Origin: Rhodanobacteraceae bacterium
GTDB taxonomy: Bacteria; Pseudomonadota; Gammaproteobacteria; Xanthomonadales; SZUA-5
NCBI GenBank assembly: GCA_024234055.1
Contig: JACKOW010000003.1
Span: 372,001-436,000, forward strand
Reading direction: 5' to 3'
Length of the DNA stretch: 64,000 nucleotides
Position 1 is the first letter of the stretch. The number at the start of each line of letters is the position of its first letter. Positions 54,002-63,427 of this stretch are shown here, piece after piece. The position numbers and the translations under genes were made by a program. The notes beneath the pieces are model-generated. The model saw only the letters and a list, made by a program, of their open reading frames with translations, searched no databases and was not told the DNA's origin.

Positions 54002-55631
54002 TTCCAAAGATCAGTGAGTCCGGCTTGCGGTTGAGCTTTTCCAGCAGATCGGTCAACGACTGCACCGTGTTCTGCAGCGAGCGGAAGGTCTGATTCAGCT
54101 CGTACTGGGTCTTCGAGTCCGGGGCCAGCAGCGAGTCCACCGATTGCAGCGTCTGCGTCATCGAATTCAGGGTGGCTTCCACCGACTTCAGGGCATCGTT
54201 CAGTTGCGCGCTGGCCTCGCTCAGATTGGCCAGCGTGCTGTCCACCTTCTGCGCGGTATCGGCATCGGCCAGGGTGCCCAGCACCTTGTTCAGGCTGGAC
54301 ATGCTCTGCGCCAGCTCCTTGCCGATCTTCTCGAAGGGAATGGCATTGACGCCTTCGGCGATGCTGTCGATCTTCCTGGCAATCCCGGCGACCTGTTGAT
54401 CCAGATCGTCGCCGCTGGCGGCCATGGTCGGGATATCCGAGAACTTCTCGGAGACGAGGAACTCAGCAGGCGTGACATCCCGCGGGAAACTGAGATCGAC
54501 GTACTTGGCGCCGGTCAGCAGGCTCGCCGTCTTCAACTGCGCACGCATGCCCTTGGCCACCAGATCGGCCATCTTCAGATCGAAGCTTTCCCGATCCGGC
54601 AACTGATCGGCTTGCAGTCGTTGCGGCTGCATGCTGACAAACACATGCAGGCTGTCTGGCAGGTTGTCGACCGAATCCAGCTGCACATCAACCACTTCGC
54701 CCACCTTCAGACCACGGAACTCGACGGGCGCCCCCACACTGAGACCGCGCACGCTGTTGCTGAACTTGAGCCGGTAGAAGTACTCCAGCGTGAAGCGCTC
54801 TTCCAGCACCGAGTCGCGATCGGCGTAGAGGAAGAAGCTGTGATCGGGTGGCGCCGGTTGTGCCGCATCCAGCCCAGAGCTGTTCTCGAAGGTGATGCCA
54901 CCACTGATCAGCGACGCGATCGACGCGACCTTGGCCTTGACGCCATCAGCGCCAATGCGGACGTCGATGCCGCTCACATTCCAGAATCGGCTTTGGGTTT
55001 CCACCAGCTTGTCGTGCGGGGCATCGATGAAAATCCGCAGCTCGATCGAGGAACCCTTGTCGCCCAACTTGTAGCTGGTGACCTCGCCCACCTTGAGCTC
55101 GCGGAAATACACCGGCGAACCAATATCGAGCGAGCCCAGCGTCTCGGCCTGCAGCACGAACTGCGTGCCCTGGTCGTCGGAGGCCACTGTCGGCGGCTCG
55201 GACAGGCCTTCAAACACGGTCTTGAAGTCGCCCGGCTTGCCCGGCTCCATGACGATGTAGACACCGGATACCAGCGTGCCCAGATTGGACACGCCGGTGG
55301 TGCTGATGCGTGGACTGACCAGCCAGAAGCGGCTGTTCTCGCTCAAGTGCTGGCTGACCTGGCGATCGAGCACGGCAATGACTCGCACCTTGCTCAGATC
55401 ATTGCTGAGACTGACGCTGGTGATCTTGCCGACCGGCACATCCTTCAGCCGAATCTGGGTCTTGCCGACCTCGATGCCGCTGGCGCGATCGAAGATGATT
55501 TCCACCTCCTGACCTTGCTGGCGCCACGCGTTCACAGCCAGCCAGGCACCGATCAGCAGCGCGGCAATGGGCACGATCCAGATCGGCGAAATACGCTGTG
55601 CCGGTTTCAAGGTGGGCTCATGTGCATTCAA
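53985..55631 (-). CDS. pqiB: PqiB MCE-domain lipid transport protein
   Basis: 548 residues. One N-terminal transmembrane helix (IWIVPIAALLIGAWLAVNAW, 16-35) anchors three MCE domains (starting near residues 42, 160 and 285) and a long C-terminal helical region (VDSTLANLSEASAQLNDALKSVEATL) that would form the tunnel needle. Intermembrane lipid transport between inner and outer membranes. Overlaps pqiA by 4 bases and pqiC by 17 bases, so the three genes form one operon. Confidence 0.93.
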   Translation of the reverse strand: MNAHEPTLKPAQRISPIWIVPIAALLIGAWLAVNAWRQQGQEVEIIFDRASGIEVGKTQIRLKDVPVGKITSVSLSNDLSKVRVIAVLDRQVSQHLSENSRFWLVSPRISTTGVSNLGTLVSGVYIVMEPGKPGDFKTVFEGLSEPPTVASDDQGTQFVLQAETLGSLDIGSPVYFRELKVGEVTSYKLGDKGSSIELRIFIDAPHDKLVETQSRFWNVSGIDVRIGADGVKAKVASIASLISGGITFENSSGLDAAQPAPPDHSFFLYADRDSVLEERFTLEYFYRLKFSNSVRGLSVGAPVEFRGLKVGEVVDVQLDSVDNLPDSLHVFVSMQPQRLQADQLPDRESFDLKMADLVAKGMRAQLKTASLLTGAKYVDLSFPRDVTPAEFLVSEKFSDIPTMAASGDDLDQQVAGIARKIDSIAEGVNAIPFEKIGKELAQSMSSLNKVLGTLADADTAQKVDSTLANLSEASAQLNDALKSVEATLNSMTQTLQSVDSLLAPDSKTQYELNQTFRSLQNTVQSLTDLLEKLNRKPDSLIFGNDNDK

Positions 55632-56989
55632 TGCGTGCCACTCCCAATGGGCTGTTGCTGCGTCACTGCGGGATTGCTGGCGGCTGCTCCCGACGATTCC
55701 TCGCCGGCGCCGTTCGCCTGATCCACCGGATCCCAGATCAGACGCGGGTCAAAGGTCTCTGCCGCCAGCATCGTCAACACCACCACTGCAGCAAAAGGCA
55801 GCAAGGCCGGACCAGGCGCAACGGCGCCGATGATGCCGAATTGCACGGCGGCAGTGAGCAGCGTGACCACATAGACATCGACCATCGACCAGCGCCCCAC
55901 CAGTTCGGTCAATCGATACAGCTTGATCCGCTGACGTGGCGCGCGATTCATCCTCGTGTGTACGGACCAGACCAGAAAGGACAACATCAGCAATTTGGCA
56001 ACCGGCACCACGACGCTGGCGACGAATACCACCAGAGCCAGAATCCACAAGCCGTGATGCGCCAGATCGATCACGCCGGCAAAGATCGTGCTGTCGTAGT
56101 TCACGCCCAGTTCGTCGTACTTCATGATGTCGAACAGATTGGCGGGGATGTACAAGATGGCTGCCGCCAGGGTCAGCGCGGTGGTGCGCTGCAGGCTGTG
56201 CGGCGTGCGGGTGTGCACTTCGGCGTTGCAACGCGGGCAATGGCCCTGAGTTTCGACAATGCTCAGACCGACGATCGCCTTGCAGGCATGGCAGTCGTAG
56301 AGCATCTCGCTGCGATCGCTGATGAAGCGATTGTTCGGCGACAGCCAGGTCCACAGGCTGTCCTTGTTCATGACTCGATAGGCCAACTGCAACACGAAGA
56401 CCAGCGCAAAGAACAGCAGCATGCCGGGCCCGACCTCCACCGTGGCGTTGTCGCCGAGCTTGACCGTGGTGACCAGCACGCCGAGCAGAAAGACATCCAG
56501 CATGATCCACGGCTGCAGTTCCACCAGCCAGCGGAAGATCGTGATCTGACCCGGCAGGCGCCGCTGCAATCGATGCGGAATCAGCAGGTACAGCAGCGCA
56601 AAAGCCTCGAAGGCCGGCAGCAGAAAGATCGTGAGCAACACCAAGGCTGACAGGATCCAGCGATCATTGGCCGCCAGCGCCAGGACACCGGAGAGGATGC
56701 TGATGTCCTGCTCGATGCCCGCCAGCTTCAGGGTCATGAAGGTGTAGACATTGGCACTGATGAAGAGAATGCCGGCAGCTACGGCCAATGCCGTGGCCTT
56801 GTCCAGCCAGTCCGAAGTCGGTCGCTTCAGCAGGTTGCCACAGCGGCCGCACACCAGTTCCTGACCCGGCGCCACCGGCACCAGGGTTTGCAGCGCCCCA
56901 CAATCGCGACAGACCATGCAATCGCACTGTTCGGCGATGATCGGCGATGGCGCGTGTGTCGCCAATTGGCTCGTCATTGAGACCGGCAT
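55628..56989 (-). CDS. pqiA: PqiA paraquat-inducible membrane protein
   Basis: About 453 residues. Two zinc-ribbon-like CxxC pairs (CRDCG and CGRCG near residues 20-55, then CHACK and CPRCN near 235-260) precede two four-helix membrane blocks, the standard PqiA layout. Partner of PqiB in the Pqi lipid transport complex, member of the paraquat/SoxRS-responsive operon in E. coli. Start chosen at ATG 56989 (MPVSMTSQ); 56977 is an alternative. Ribosome-site support is weak. Confidence 0.9.
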   Translation of the reverse strand: MPVSMTSQLATHAPSPIIAEQCDCMVCRDCGALQTLVPVAPGQELVCGRCGNLLKRPTSDWLDKATALAVAAGILFISANVYTFMTLKLAGIEQDISILSGVLALAANDRWILSALVLLTIFLLPAFEAFALLYLLIPHRLQRRLPGQITIFRWLVELQPWIMLDVFLLGVLVTTVKLGDNATVEVGPGMLLFFALVFVLQLAYRVMNKDSLWTWLSPNNRFISDRSEMLYDCHACKAIVGLSIVETQGHCPRCNAEVHTRTPHSLQRTTALTLAAAILYIPANLFDIMKYDELGVNYDSTIFAGVIDLAHHGLWILALVVFVASVVVPVAKLLMLSFLVWSVHTRMNRAPRQRIKLYRLTELVGRWSMVDVYVVTLLTAAVQFGIIGAVAPGPALLPFAAVVVLTMLAAETFDPRLIWDPVDQANGAGEESSGAAASNPAVTQQQPIGSGTH

Positions 56990-57120
56990 TGGAAAAGGGT
57001 CTGCAGCTCCTGAGACTTGCTGCGCCCTCGGCAGATTCGATTCATCAGCCTGATAGAAATGCAGCCAGCACTCAGACTGCAGCAAGCGTCGATGCAAGGC
57101 AATGCTCAGGAGGCAGGACG

Positions 57121-57249
57121 GTGACGCCAAGAGCCCCGCTGAGCCGCTGCGCGGCACAACGGGCTACTGTAGCCCGAACTGCGCGCAGCGCTGTCCGGGC
57201 AGTGACGCCAAAGAGCCCCGCTGAGCCGCTGCGCGGCACAACGGGCTAC
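57121..57249. repeat. Direct repeat of a GAGCCCCGCTGAGCC unit
   Basis: Two near-identical 47-bp copies (57121-57167 and 57202-57249), GTGACGCCAAGAGCCCCGCT to GCGGCACAACGGGCTAC, lie in the 428-bp gap between pqiA and the aminotransferase. The spacer contains GTAGCCCG and CAGCGCTG palindromes. The rest of the gap has no gene. Confidence 0.78.
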
Positions 57250-57417
57250 AAGAGCTTTTGTTGCCCGTACTGCGCCCGTTGGCTATCCACGACTGGTGCG
57301 CTCGATATGGGCCGCCATGGCGTCATTGCAGTAGGCCGACCGTCAGCGCTGGCGCTACAATCCGCACCCATGGCAGGCACCCGACGCTTGCCGATTTCGC
57401 AACCGACGAGAAGCCCC

Positions 57418-58785
57418 ATGCCTGACGCGCCGATGGTACCGACCTTGCCCCCCTACCCGGTCACGCCGGCGCCCTACACCGGTCCCAGCAAGGACGAGGT
57501 GCTGGCGCTGCGCCGCGAGTATCTGACGCCGGCCCTGATCACCATGTACCGCGATCCGCTGATGATCGTGCAGGGTTCGATGCAGTATTTGTTCGACGAG
57601 AAGGGCAAGCGCTACCTGGACGCGTTCGCCGGCATCGTCTCGGTCAGCGTTGGCCATTGCCATCCGCGCGTGATCGCGGCGGTGCGCGAGCAGAACGAGC
57701 TGTTGCAGCACACCACCACGATCTATCTGCACCCGAACATTGCCCAGTTCGGCAAGAAGCTCGCCGACACCTTTCCCAAGAGTAGTGGCCTGGACGTCGT
57801 CTACTTCGTCAATTCCGGCAGCGAAGCCAATGACATGGCGATGCTGATGTCGCGCGCCTACACCGGCAATTTCGATGTCATCGCGCTGCGCAACGGCTAT
57901 CACGGTGGCTCGCAGAGCACCATGGCGCTGACCGGCAACAGCCACTGGAAATTCAACACGCCGCACAATATCGGCGTGCAACATGCGGTGTTGCCCGATC
58001 GCTATCGCGGCCCCTACGGCTACGACGATCCCGAGGCCGGCAGCAAATATGCACGCGAGGTCCTCAACCTGATTCAGCACGGCACCTCGGGCAAGATCGC
58101 CGCCTTCATCGCCGAGCCTGCCCAGGGCGTCGGTGGCGTGGTCGAGATGCCGCCGGGCTATCTGCCACAGGTCTATGAATACGTGCGCGCCGCCGGCGGA
58201 TTGTGCATCTCCGACGAAGTCCAGACCGGCTTCGGCCGCACCGGCGATGCCTTCTGGGGCTTCGAGAACCATGGCGTGGTCCCGGATATCGTCACCATGG
58301 CCAAGGGCATCGGCAACGGCTGCCCGTTGGCCGCCTGTGTGACCCGCAGCGAAATCGCCCAGGTGCTGAGCACGCGCGTGCACTTCAACACCTTTGGCGG
58401 CAATCCGGTGTCCTGCGCCCAGGGCATGGCCACGCTGGAGGTGCTGCTCGAAGACCAGGTCCAGGCCCATGCCAAGGCCATCGGCACGCGTCTGCTGGAC
58501 GGCTTGCGCCAGTTGCAGAAGAGCCATCGGTTGATCGGCGATGTCCGTGGTCGCGGCCTGATGGTCGGCGTGGAACTGGTGCGCGATCGCCACAGCCGCG
58601 AACCGGCGTCGACCGAGACCGTCGCCGTGGTCGAACGCGCCCGTGAACTGGGACTGCTGCTCGGCAAGGGCGGCTACTTCGGCAATGTGCTGAGGATCAA
58701 GCCACCGATGTGCATCACGGCCGCCGACGTCGACTTCCTGCTCGGCGTGCTCGACGTCACGCTGAGCGAGGCCGAGCGCGCCTGA
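57418..58785 (+). CDS. Class III aminotransferase (alanine-glyoxylate/AGXT2-like)
   Basis: 455 residues. PLP enzyme of fold type I. Signatures: YFVNSGSEANDMAMLMSRAYTG, RNGYHGGSQSTMALTG, AAFIAEPAQGVGG, CISDEVQTGFGRTGDAFWGFE and the PLP lysine in VTMAKGIGNG (Lys296). The ending RDRHSREPASTETV and VLRIKPPMCITAADVDF fit the AGT2/4-aminobutyrate-type group. The ATG at 57418 follows CGAGAAG; an ATG at 57370 is possible. Followed by a DUF1801 gene after 22 bases, likely in the same transcript. Confidence 0.88.
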   Translation: MPDAPMVPTLPPYPVTPAPYTGPSKDEVLALRREYLTPALITMYRDPLMIVQGSMQYLFDEKGKRYLDAFAGIVSVSVGHCHPRVIAAVREQNELLQHTTTIYLHPNIAQFGKKLADTFPKSSGLDVVYFVNSGSEANDMAMLMSRAYTGNFDVIALRNGYHGGSQSTMALTGNSHWKFNTPHNIGVQHAVLPDRYRGPYGYDDPEAGSKYAREVLNLIQHGTSGKIAAFIAEPAQGVGGVVEMPPGYLPQVYEYVRAAGGLCISDEVQTGFGRTGDAFWGFENHGVVPDIVTMAKGIGNGCPLAACVTRSEIAQVLSTRVHFNTFGGNPVSCAQGMATLEVLLEDQVQAHAKAIGTRLLDGLRQLQKSHRLIGDVRGRGLMVGVELVRDRHSREPASTETVAVVERARELGLLLGKGGYFGNVLRIKPPMCITAADVDFLLGVLDVTLSEAERA

Positions 58786-58807
58786 GGTATCGCAAAGGCG
58801 CCGAAAG

Positions 58808-59182
58808 ATGCCCAGCAAGCGCCCCGGCAGCATTGGCGAATACATCGAAGCCGCCCCGCCCGAGGGGCGCGCTCTGCTGCGCCAGTTGTACGCCCTTCTG
58901 AAGGCGGCGGCGCCGGACGCCACCGAGACCCTCAAATGGGGCAATCCCTTCTTCGTCGAACCGCGCTTCCTGTTCGCCTTTTCCGCGCACAAGGCGCACC
59001 TCAGCTTCGCGCCGATGGCCGCCACGCTGGAGCACTTTCGCGAAGACCTGAAAACACATCTGACGACCAGCAACTTCCTCAAGATCCCCTATGACCAGCC
59101 GCTGCCGGAGGACCTGATCCGCAAGATGGCGGCGTATCGGGTGCGGGTAGTCAGCGAGCGCCAGGGCGACGGCTTCTGGTAG
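58808..59182 (+). CDS. DUF1801-domain protein
   Basis: 124 residues. Core EYIEAAPPEGRALLRQLYALLK, then TLKWGNPFF near residue 45, AHLSFAPMAATLEHFRE and IPYDQPLPEDLIRKMAAYRV match the YdhG/DUF1801 family (iron chaperone-like or Fe-S-related, function not established). Close to the aminotransferase stop; same strand. Confidence 0.85.
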   Translation: MPSKRPGSIGEYIEAAPPEGRALLRQLYALLKAAAPDATETLKWGNPFFVEPRFLFAFSAHKAHLSFAPMAATLEHFREDLKTHLTTSNFLKIPYDQPLPEDLIRKMAAYRVRVVSERQGDGFW

Positions 59183-59534
59183 CGCCCTGCCATGTTCGCC
59201 GGGCCCTCGCCAGGACAGCGCTGGTCTCGAACGTCCGGCTGATCACCCGGACATCGATGGCACTCAGAGACACGCCGGTGACGATATCGTTGCAGCTGAC
59301 CGCGCCTTGCCGGTCTGTCACTGCAGCGCGGCGATACTGCTGATCTCCACCAGTCCGCTCAGCAGAATGATGCCCCAGCCGCGGGTCTGCCAGGATCTCG
59401 ATGATCCGCGCAGTCTACGACTCGCCAGCCGCTGGGAAGCATGGTGCCCGGATTAAGAAACTCTAAGTACTGATCTGAACTCATGCCGGCTATGTTCGAT
59501 GGCGGCTCACCCTTGGCCATTCGAGGATTCCACA
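59183..59534. other. Gene-free interval
   Basis: About 350 bases with no gene or repeat recognised. GAGG at about 59522 is the ribosome site of the next gene. Confidence 0.4.
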
Positions 59535-60371
59535 GTGCCTGCGAACCGATCTGCTTTTCTCGCCACACTCGCACTCATCATGACCGGATTATTCGTGGCG
59601 CCGTCGGCGATGGCCTGCTCGTGTGCGCCGGCGGTCACCCCTGGCCAGGCGCTGGCGGATGCGACTCAGGTGTTTGTCGGCACGGTCGTCGCGGTGTCGC
59701 GGCCGCCGGAGGGTTCGAGCGCCTTCGCCAACACTTATCGCTTCACCACCACGGAAATCTGGAAGGGAGAAGGCGCCCCGTTGATCGCCGTGGCCAGCGG
59801 CAACAGTTCCGCCAGCTGCGGCAACGGCTTTGTCGAAGGCGAAACCTATCTGGTTTACGCCACCGATGGCTTCACCACCTCCTGCGACCGTACCCGACGT
59901 TTGAGTGAAGCCGGTGCCGACCTCGCAGCGCTGGGCCTGGGTCGTCAGCCAGTCGTGGCCTCCGCCGCGATCGCCGCCCGCGATCAACTCTTCTCCGGCA
60001 CCTGGTTCAATCCGAGTCGCGTCGGCGAGGGCCTGCTGGTGCAGATTCTCTCCGATGGTCGCGCCAGCGTGTACTGGTTCGGCTACCGAGCCGACGCGCC
60101 GCAGGAGCAGACCTGGCTGGTGGGAACCGGAGACTTTGAAGCCGACGTGCTGCGCGTGGTCGACGTCTACAGGCCCACCGGCGGCGGCTTTGGCCCGAGC
60201 TTCGATCCCAACCAGGTGGTCCTCTCTGACTGGGGCGAAATGCTGCTGGACTTCAAGTCTGATGGCAGCCTGTCCCTGCGATGGACCAGCAGCCTGCCCG
60301 AATATGGCAGCGGCACGCGAACGCTGCAGCGACTGACCCGGCCGCCGGCCGTGCCCGTGTCCTTGCCCTGA
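59535..60371 (+). CDS. Secreted protein with TIMP/NTR-like domain
   Basis: 278 residues from the GTG at 59535. Signal peptide (SAFLATLALIMTGLFVAPSAMA) directly followed by CSCAPAVTPGQALADATQVFVGTV, the start of a TIMP/netrin-like domain in which the first mature cysteines coordinate the target. Further cysteines at SASCGNGFVEG and TTSCDR. The C-terminal domain (GTWFNPSRVGEGLLVQILSDG, SVYWFGYRADAPQEQTWLVGTG) is a beta-domain found in many Xanthomonadales secreted proteins. Possibly a protease inhibitor or binding protein; unproven. GAGG 8 bases before the GTG. Confidence 0.75.
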   Translation: MPANRSAFLATLALIMTGLFVAPSAMACSCAPAVTPGQALADATQVFVGTVVAVSRPPEGSSAFANTYRFTTTEIWKGEGAPLIAVASGNSSASCGNGFVEGETYLVYATDGFTTSCDRTRRLSEAGADLAALGLGRQPVVASAAIAARDQLFSGTWFNPSRVGEGLLVQILSDGRASVYWFGYRADAPQEQTWLVGTGDFEADVLRVVDVYRPTGGGFGPSFDPNQVVLSDWGEMLLDFKSDGSLSLRWTSSLPEYGSGTRTLQRLTRPPAVPVSLP

Positions 60372-60407
60372 ACATCCAGACTTGCGATTCGCGCGGCGGC
60401 TTTCCAT

Positions 60408-60500
60408 GAACCCATGCCCCAAGTCGTTGATGCGTCGTTGCGAGGAACGCAGTGACGAAGCAATCCAGCAGATTGCGAGCGGGCGTCTGGATTGCTTCGC
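60408..60500. repeat. Dispersed repeat with GAAGCAATCCAG inverted arms
   Basis: ATGAACCCATGCCCCAAGTCG, then TGCGTCGTTGCGAGG, and inverted arms GAAGCAATCCAG and CTGGATTGCTTC. Close relative of the module near 23.5 kb. Confidence 0.72.
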
Positions 60501-60523
60501 TACGCTCGCAATGACGCCGGGGG

Positions 60524-60573
60524 GGGTTCATGGCCCGTGCGCAGCGTCGGGCCGATAAAGGTGGCTCGCAATG
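60524..60573. repeat. GGTTCATGGCCC unit, copy 4
   Basis: GGGTTCATGGCCCGTGCGCAG to GGTGGCTCGCAATGG, in the 548-bp gene-free gap 60372-60919. The rest of the gap holds a single CGAAGG-type arm (about 60660-60715) and the GCAAGGGCGCTCCT end at 60754-60780. Confidence 0.72.
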
Positions 60574-60919
60574 GCGCCGGTTTGTTGCTTGCAGGCGGTG
60601 TCAGCCCACCAACGGTCGTGCCCCGATCGCTGAGCTGCCTGGGCGGCGCGGGGATCTGAGCGCTTTTCTTCGCGTTCTCTCTGCTTTTCCTTCGCGTACT
60701 CTGCGTCCGGCTTCTGGCGCCAGCCTGCCTCAGGGCAGGATTATCGCGTCGCCGGTCGCGCCGCAAGGGCGCTCCTGCAGTCGGTGGCTCATGGCCACCA
60801 GGCAGCTACGGGCCGACACGACGAGTCCCAGCCCGGGTGGCACCGGAGCCTGCTACGCTTGGCCATAGCTCATCGAGCAGAAGCCAGCCTTCTGACCCGA
60901 CCGCCACGGAAGCCAGAAC

Positions 60920-61939
60920 ATGCCGCAATTCGACTTTTCCATTGTTGCTGCCCGCTTGTTGGACACCCTCTACGACCTCGCGGCTGCGCTGCCGATGCTC
61001 TTGCTCGCACTGCTCATCGTTTGGTTCGGCTGGAAGCTCGGTGGCTGGCTGTCGGGGCGTCCCGTCATTGCCCGCGTCGTCGATCGCAATCCGCTGCTGA
61101 TCGATGTCGCCCGCACCACCACCCGGTGGCTGGTCACGGCGATGGCCGTGCTGCTGGCTCTGGAAATCATGGACGCGACGGCGATAGTCGGGGCCATGCT
61201 GGGAACTGCGGGCATTGTCGGTGTAGCCATCGGCTTTGCCTTCAAGGACACCCTGGAGAACTATCTGGCGGGTGTGCTGATGAGCTTCAGGCAACCCTTT
61301 GCGCCGCGCGATGAAGTAGTCATCGATGGCGAGACTGGCACCGTGATCGCACTAACCTCGCGCGCCACGATCCTGATGACGCCGGATGGCAATCATCTGC
61401 GCCTGCCCAATGCCAAGGTTTTTCGCAGCGTGATTCTCAACTACACCCGCAACCCCAACCGGCGCTTTGAGTTCGATGTTGGCATCGGCGTACAGGAAGA
61501 CCTGATCCAGGCCCAGCAGATCGGGCTGGAGCAACTGAGAGGCTTGCCGGGCGTGCTGTCGTCACCGCCGCCGCAGGCGCTGATCGTCTCGCTGGCAGAT
61601 TCCAGCGTGACCCTGCGTTTTCGCGGCTGGGTGGATCAACGCGAGCACAATTTCTGGATGGTCCGCAGCGAAGCCATACGCCTGGCCAAGGTCGCGCTCG
61701 ACGATGCCGGCATGGACATGCCCGAACCCACCTACCGGGTACAGTTGCATGACGGTCGCGCCGCCATCGAAGCTGCCGCGAAAGCGCCGGCCGCAGCCAT
61801 TCCAAAGCCGAAGACGCTGCCGGCCGAGCTTGCCGCACCGGACACGCGGGCGCGCTCCGAACTGGACGAACAGATCGATCGCGACCAGCAGCAGTCGGGC
61901 TCCGCGAATCTGCTCGATGCCGACGCGCCGCGCGAATAG
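60920..61939 (+). CDS. Mechanosensitive ion channel (MscS family)
   Basis: 339 residues. Three N-terminal helices (LLDTLYDLAAALPMLLLALLIVWFGW and following). The pore helix motif region reads GTAGIVGVAIGFAFKDTLENYLAGV, typical of MscS TM3. The beta-domain (FAPRDEVVIDGETGTVIALTSRATILMTPDG) and C-terminal alpha/beta domain (IGLEQLRGLPGVLSSPPP) follow. Osmotic-downshift safety valve in the inner membrane. The last 60 residues are a disordered Ala/Pro-rich tail. Start ATG 60920 has GGAAG upstream. Single gene. Confidence 0.92.
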   Translation: MPQFDFSIVAARLLDTLYDLAAALPMLLLALLIVWFGWKLGGWLSGRPVIARVVDRNPLLIDVARTTTRWLVTAMAVLLALEIMDATAIVGAMLGTAGIVGVAIGFAFKDTLENYLAGVLMSFRQPFAPRDEVVIDGETGTVIALTSRATILMTPDGNHLRLPNAKVFRSVILNYTRNPNRRFEFDVGIGVQEDLIQAQQIGLEQLRGLPGVLSSPPPQALIVSLADSSVTLRFRGWVDQREHNFWMVRSEAIRLAKVALDDAGMDMPEPTYRVQLHDGRAAIEAAAKAPAAAIPKPKTLPAELAAPDTRARSELDEQIDRDQQQSGSANLLDADAPRE

Positions 61940-62025
61940 CCGCTGCGGGCAACCTTGCGTCGCGACCGTCGAGCCCCGCTGCCGTGGCCAAGATTGGATA
62001 CCGCGTCGGGCTGCTGTCAGAAGCG

Positions 62026-62126
62026 GAACGCAGAGGACGCAGAGAGGCGCAGAGAACGCGGAGAGAAGCAGAACGGACTTCAGCTTTTCTCTGCGTTCTC
62101 CGCGCTTCTCTGCGTTCTCCGCGTTG
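62026..62126. repeat. Inverted arms of CGCAGAG units
   Basis: GAACGCAGAGGACGCAGAG and GCGCAGAGAACGCGGAGAG (about 62026-62068) are mirrored by CTCTGCGTTCTCCGCGCTTC (62090-62126). Same arm-spacer-arm layout as the GAGGGC elements, but based on CGCAGAG units. Confidence 0.78.
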
Positions 62127-62175
62127 ACGCTCCTGCCCGCACGTAGCCGAGTAGGTCTGCCGGTGTCGCATCCGG

Positions 62176-62319
62176 ATGGCGACGGTCGCGACGCGAGGTC
62201 GCTCCTACCGATGCCCGAGCGCTCGCGGGCGCAGCCGCACCCTCAGTATGGCGACGGTCGCGACGCGAGGTCGCTCCTACCGAAGCCCGAGCGCTTGCGG
62301 GCGCAGCCGCGCCCTCAGT
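62176..62319. repeat. Two 72-bp direct repeats overlapping the tgt stop
   Basis: Units 62176-62247 and 62248-62319, both ATGGCGACGGTCGCGACGCG to CCCTCAGT, differ at only a few positions. Each contains GTCGCGACGCGAGGTCGCTCC. The second unit covers the stop codon of the minus-strand tgt gene (62315-62317). The 375-bp gap after MscS contains only this and the preceding repeat. Confidence 0.9.
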
Positions 62320-63427
62320 TCCCCGCAGCGATGCGCGCATAGAACGCGGCGACGAAGTCTTCCAGCCCGCCTGCCGCGATGGCCGCGCGCAGGCCCTGCA
62401 TCAGCTCCTGGTAGTAATGGAGGTTGTGCACCGTCATCAGGTGGGCGCCGAGCATTTCGTGGCAGCGGTCCAGGTGGTGCAGATAGGCACGGCTGTAGTT
62501 CCGGCAGGTGTAGCAGCCGCATTCGGGATCGATCGGCCCGGTGTCGTCGCGATGTCTGGCATTGCGCAGCCGGACCACGCCGAAGCGCGTGAACAGATGG
62601 GCATTGCGGGCATTGCGCGTCGGCATCACGCAATCGAACATGTCGATGCCGCGGCGCACCGCTTCGACGATGTCCTCGGGCCTGCCCACACCCATTAGAT
62701 AGCGTGGCCGCTCGCGCGGCAGCATCGGCACGGTGTGATCCAGCGTCTGCTCGCGTTCGTGCTGCGGCTCGCCGACGGCCAAACCGCCCACGGCGTAGCC
62801 GTCAAAGCCCATATCGATGAGCCCACGCGCCGAGCGCTCGCGCAGCGCTGGGTAGATGCCGCCCTGGACGATGCCAAACAGCGCGTTGCGATTGCCCTCA
62901 TGCGCGCGCTTGCAGCGCGCCGCCCAGCGCAGGCTGAGTTCCATCGATTCGGCCGCCTGTGGCTCGGTGGCCGGGTACGGTGTGCACTCGTCGAACTGCA
63001 TGACCACATCGGAATCCAGGACACGCTGGATGCGCATCGATTCCTCCGGGCTCAGAAAGACCTTGGCACCGTCCACCGGCGAACGGAAATGCACGCCCTC
63101 CTCGGTGAGCTTGCGCATCTTCGCCAGACTGAAGACCTGGAAGCCGCCCGAATCAGTCAGGATCGGTCCCTGCCAGCCCATGAAACGATGCAGGCCTTCG
63201 TGGGCTTCGATGACTTGCGTGCCCGGCCGCAGCCACAGATGGAAGGTGTTGCCGAGAATCATCTGCGCGCCCAGTGCACTCAGATCCTCCGGACGCATGG
63301 CCTTGACCGTGCCGTAGGTGCCAACCGGCATGAAAGCTGGCGTTTCCACCACACCGCGGCGGAAATGCAGGCGTCCGCGGCGGGCGCGGCCGTCTTCGGC
63401 GATGAGTTCAAATCTTTCCAGTGTCAT
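62315..63427 (-). CDS. tgt: tRNA-guanine transglycosylase
   Basis: 370 residues. Exchanges guanine for preQ1 at position 34 of tRNAs with GUN anticodons. Catalytic TDSGGFQVFSL (Asp92), GGLAVGEPQHERE, nucleophile region FDCVMPTRNARN, and the zinc site CGCYTCRNYSRAYLHHL are all present. The C-terminus is at normal length; its last codon and stop lie within a 72-bp direct repeat. Overlaps queA by 4 bases (ATGA), so the two genes are co-transcribed. Confidence 0.96.
   Translation of the reverse strand: MTLERFELIAEDGRARRGRLHFRRGVVETPAFMPVGTYGTVKAMRPEDLSALGAQMILGNTFHLWLRPGTQVIEAHEGLHRFMGWQGPILTDSGGFQVFSLAKMRKLTEEGVHFRSPVDGAKVFLSPEESMRIQRVLDSDVVMQFDECTPYPATEPQAAESMELSLRWAARCKRAHEGNRNALFGIVQGGIYPALRERSARGLIDMGFDGYAVGGLAVGEPQHEREQTLDHTVPMLPRERPRYLMGVGRPEDIVEAVRRGIDMFDCVMPTRNARNAHLFTRFGVVRLRNARHRDDTGPIDPECGCYTCRNYSRAYLHHLDRCHEMLGAHLMTVHNLHYYQELMQGLRAAIAAGGLEDFVAAFYARIAAGN

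Noticed and set aside
57355..59082. 575-residue minus-strand open frame opposite the aminotransferase
   Set aside because: Antisense shadow; His/Ala-rich composition and no recognisable motif.
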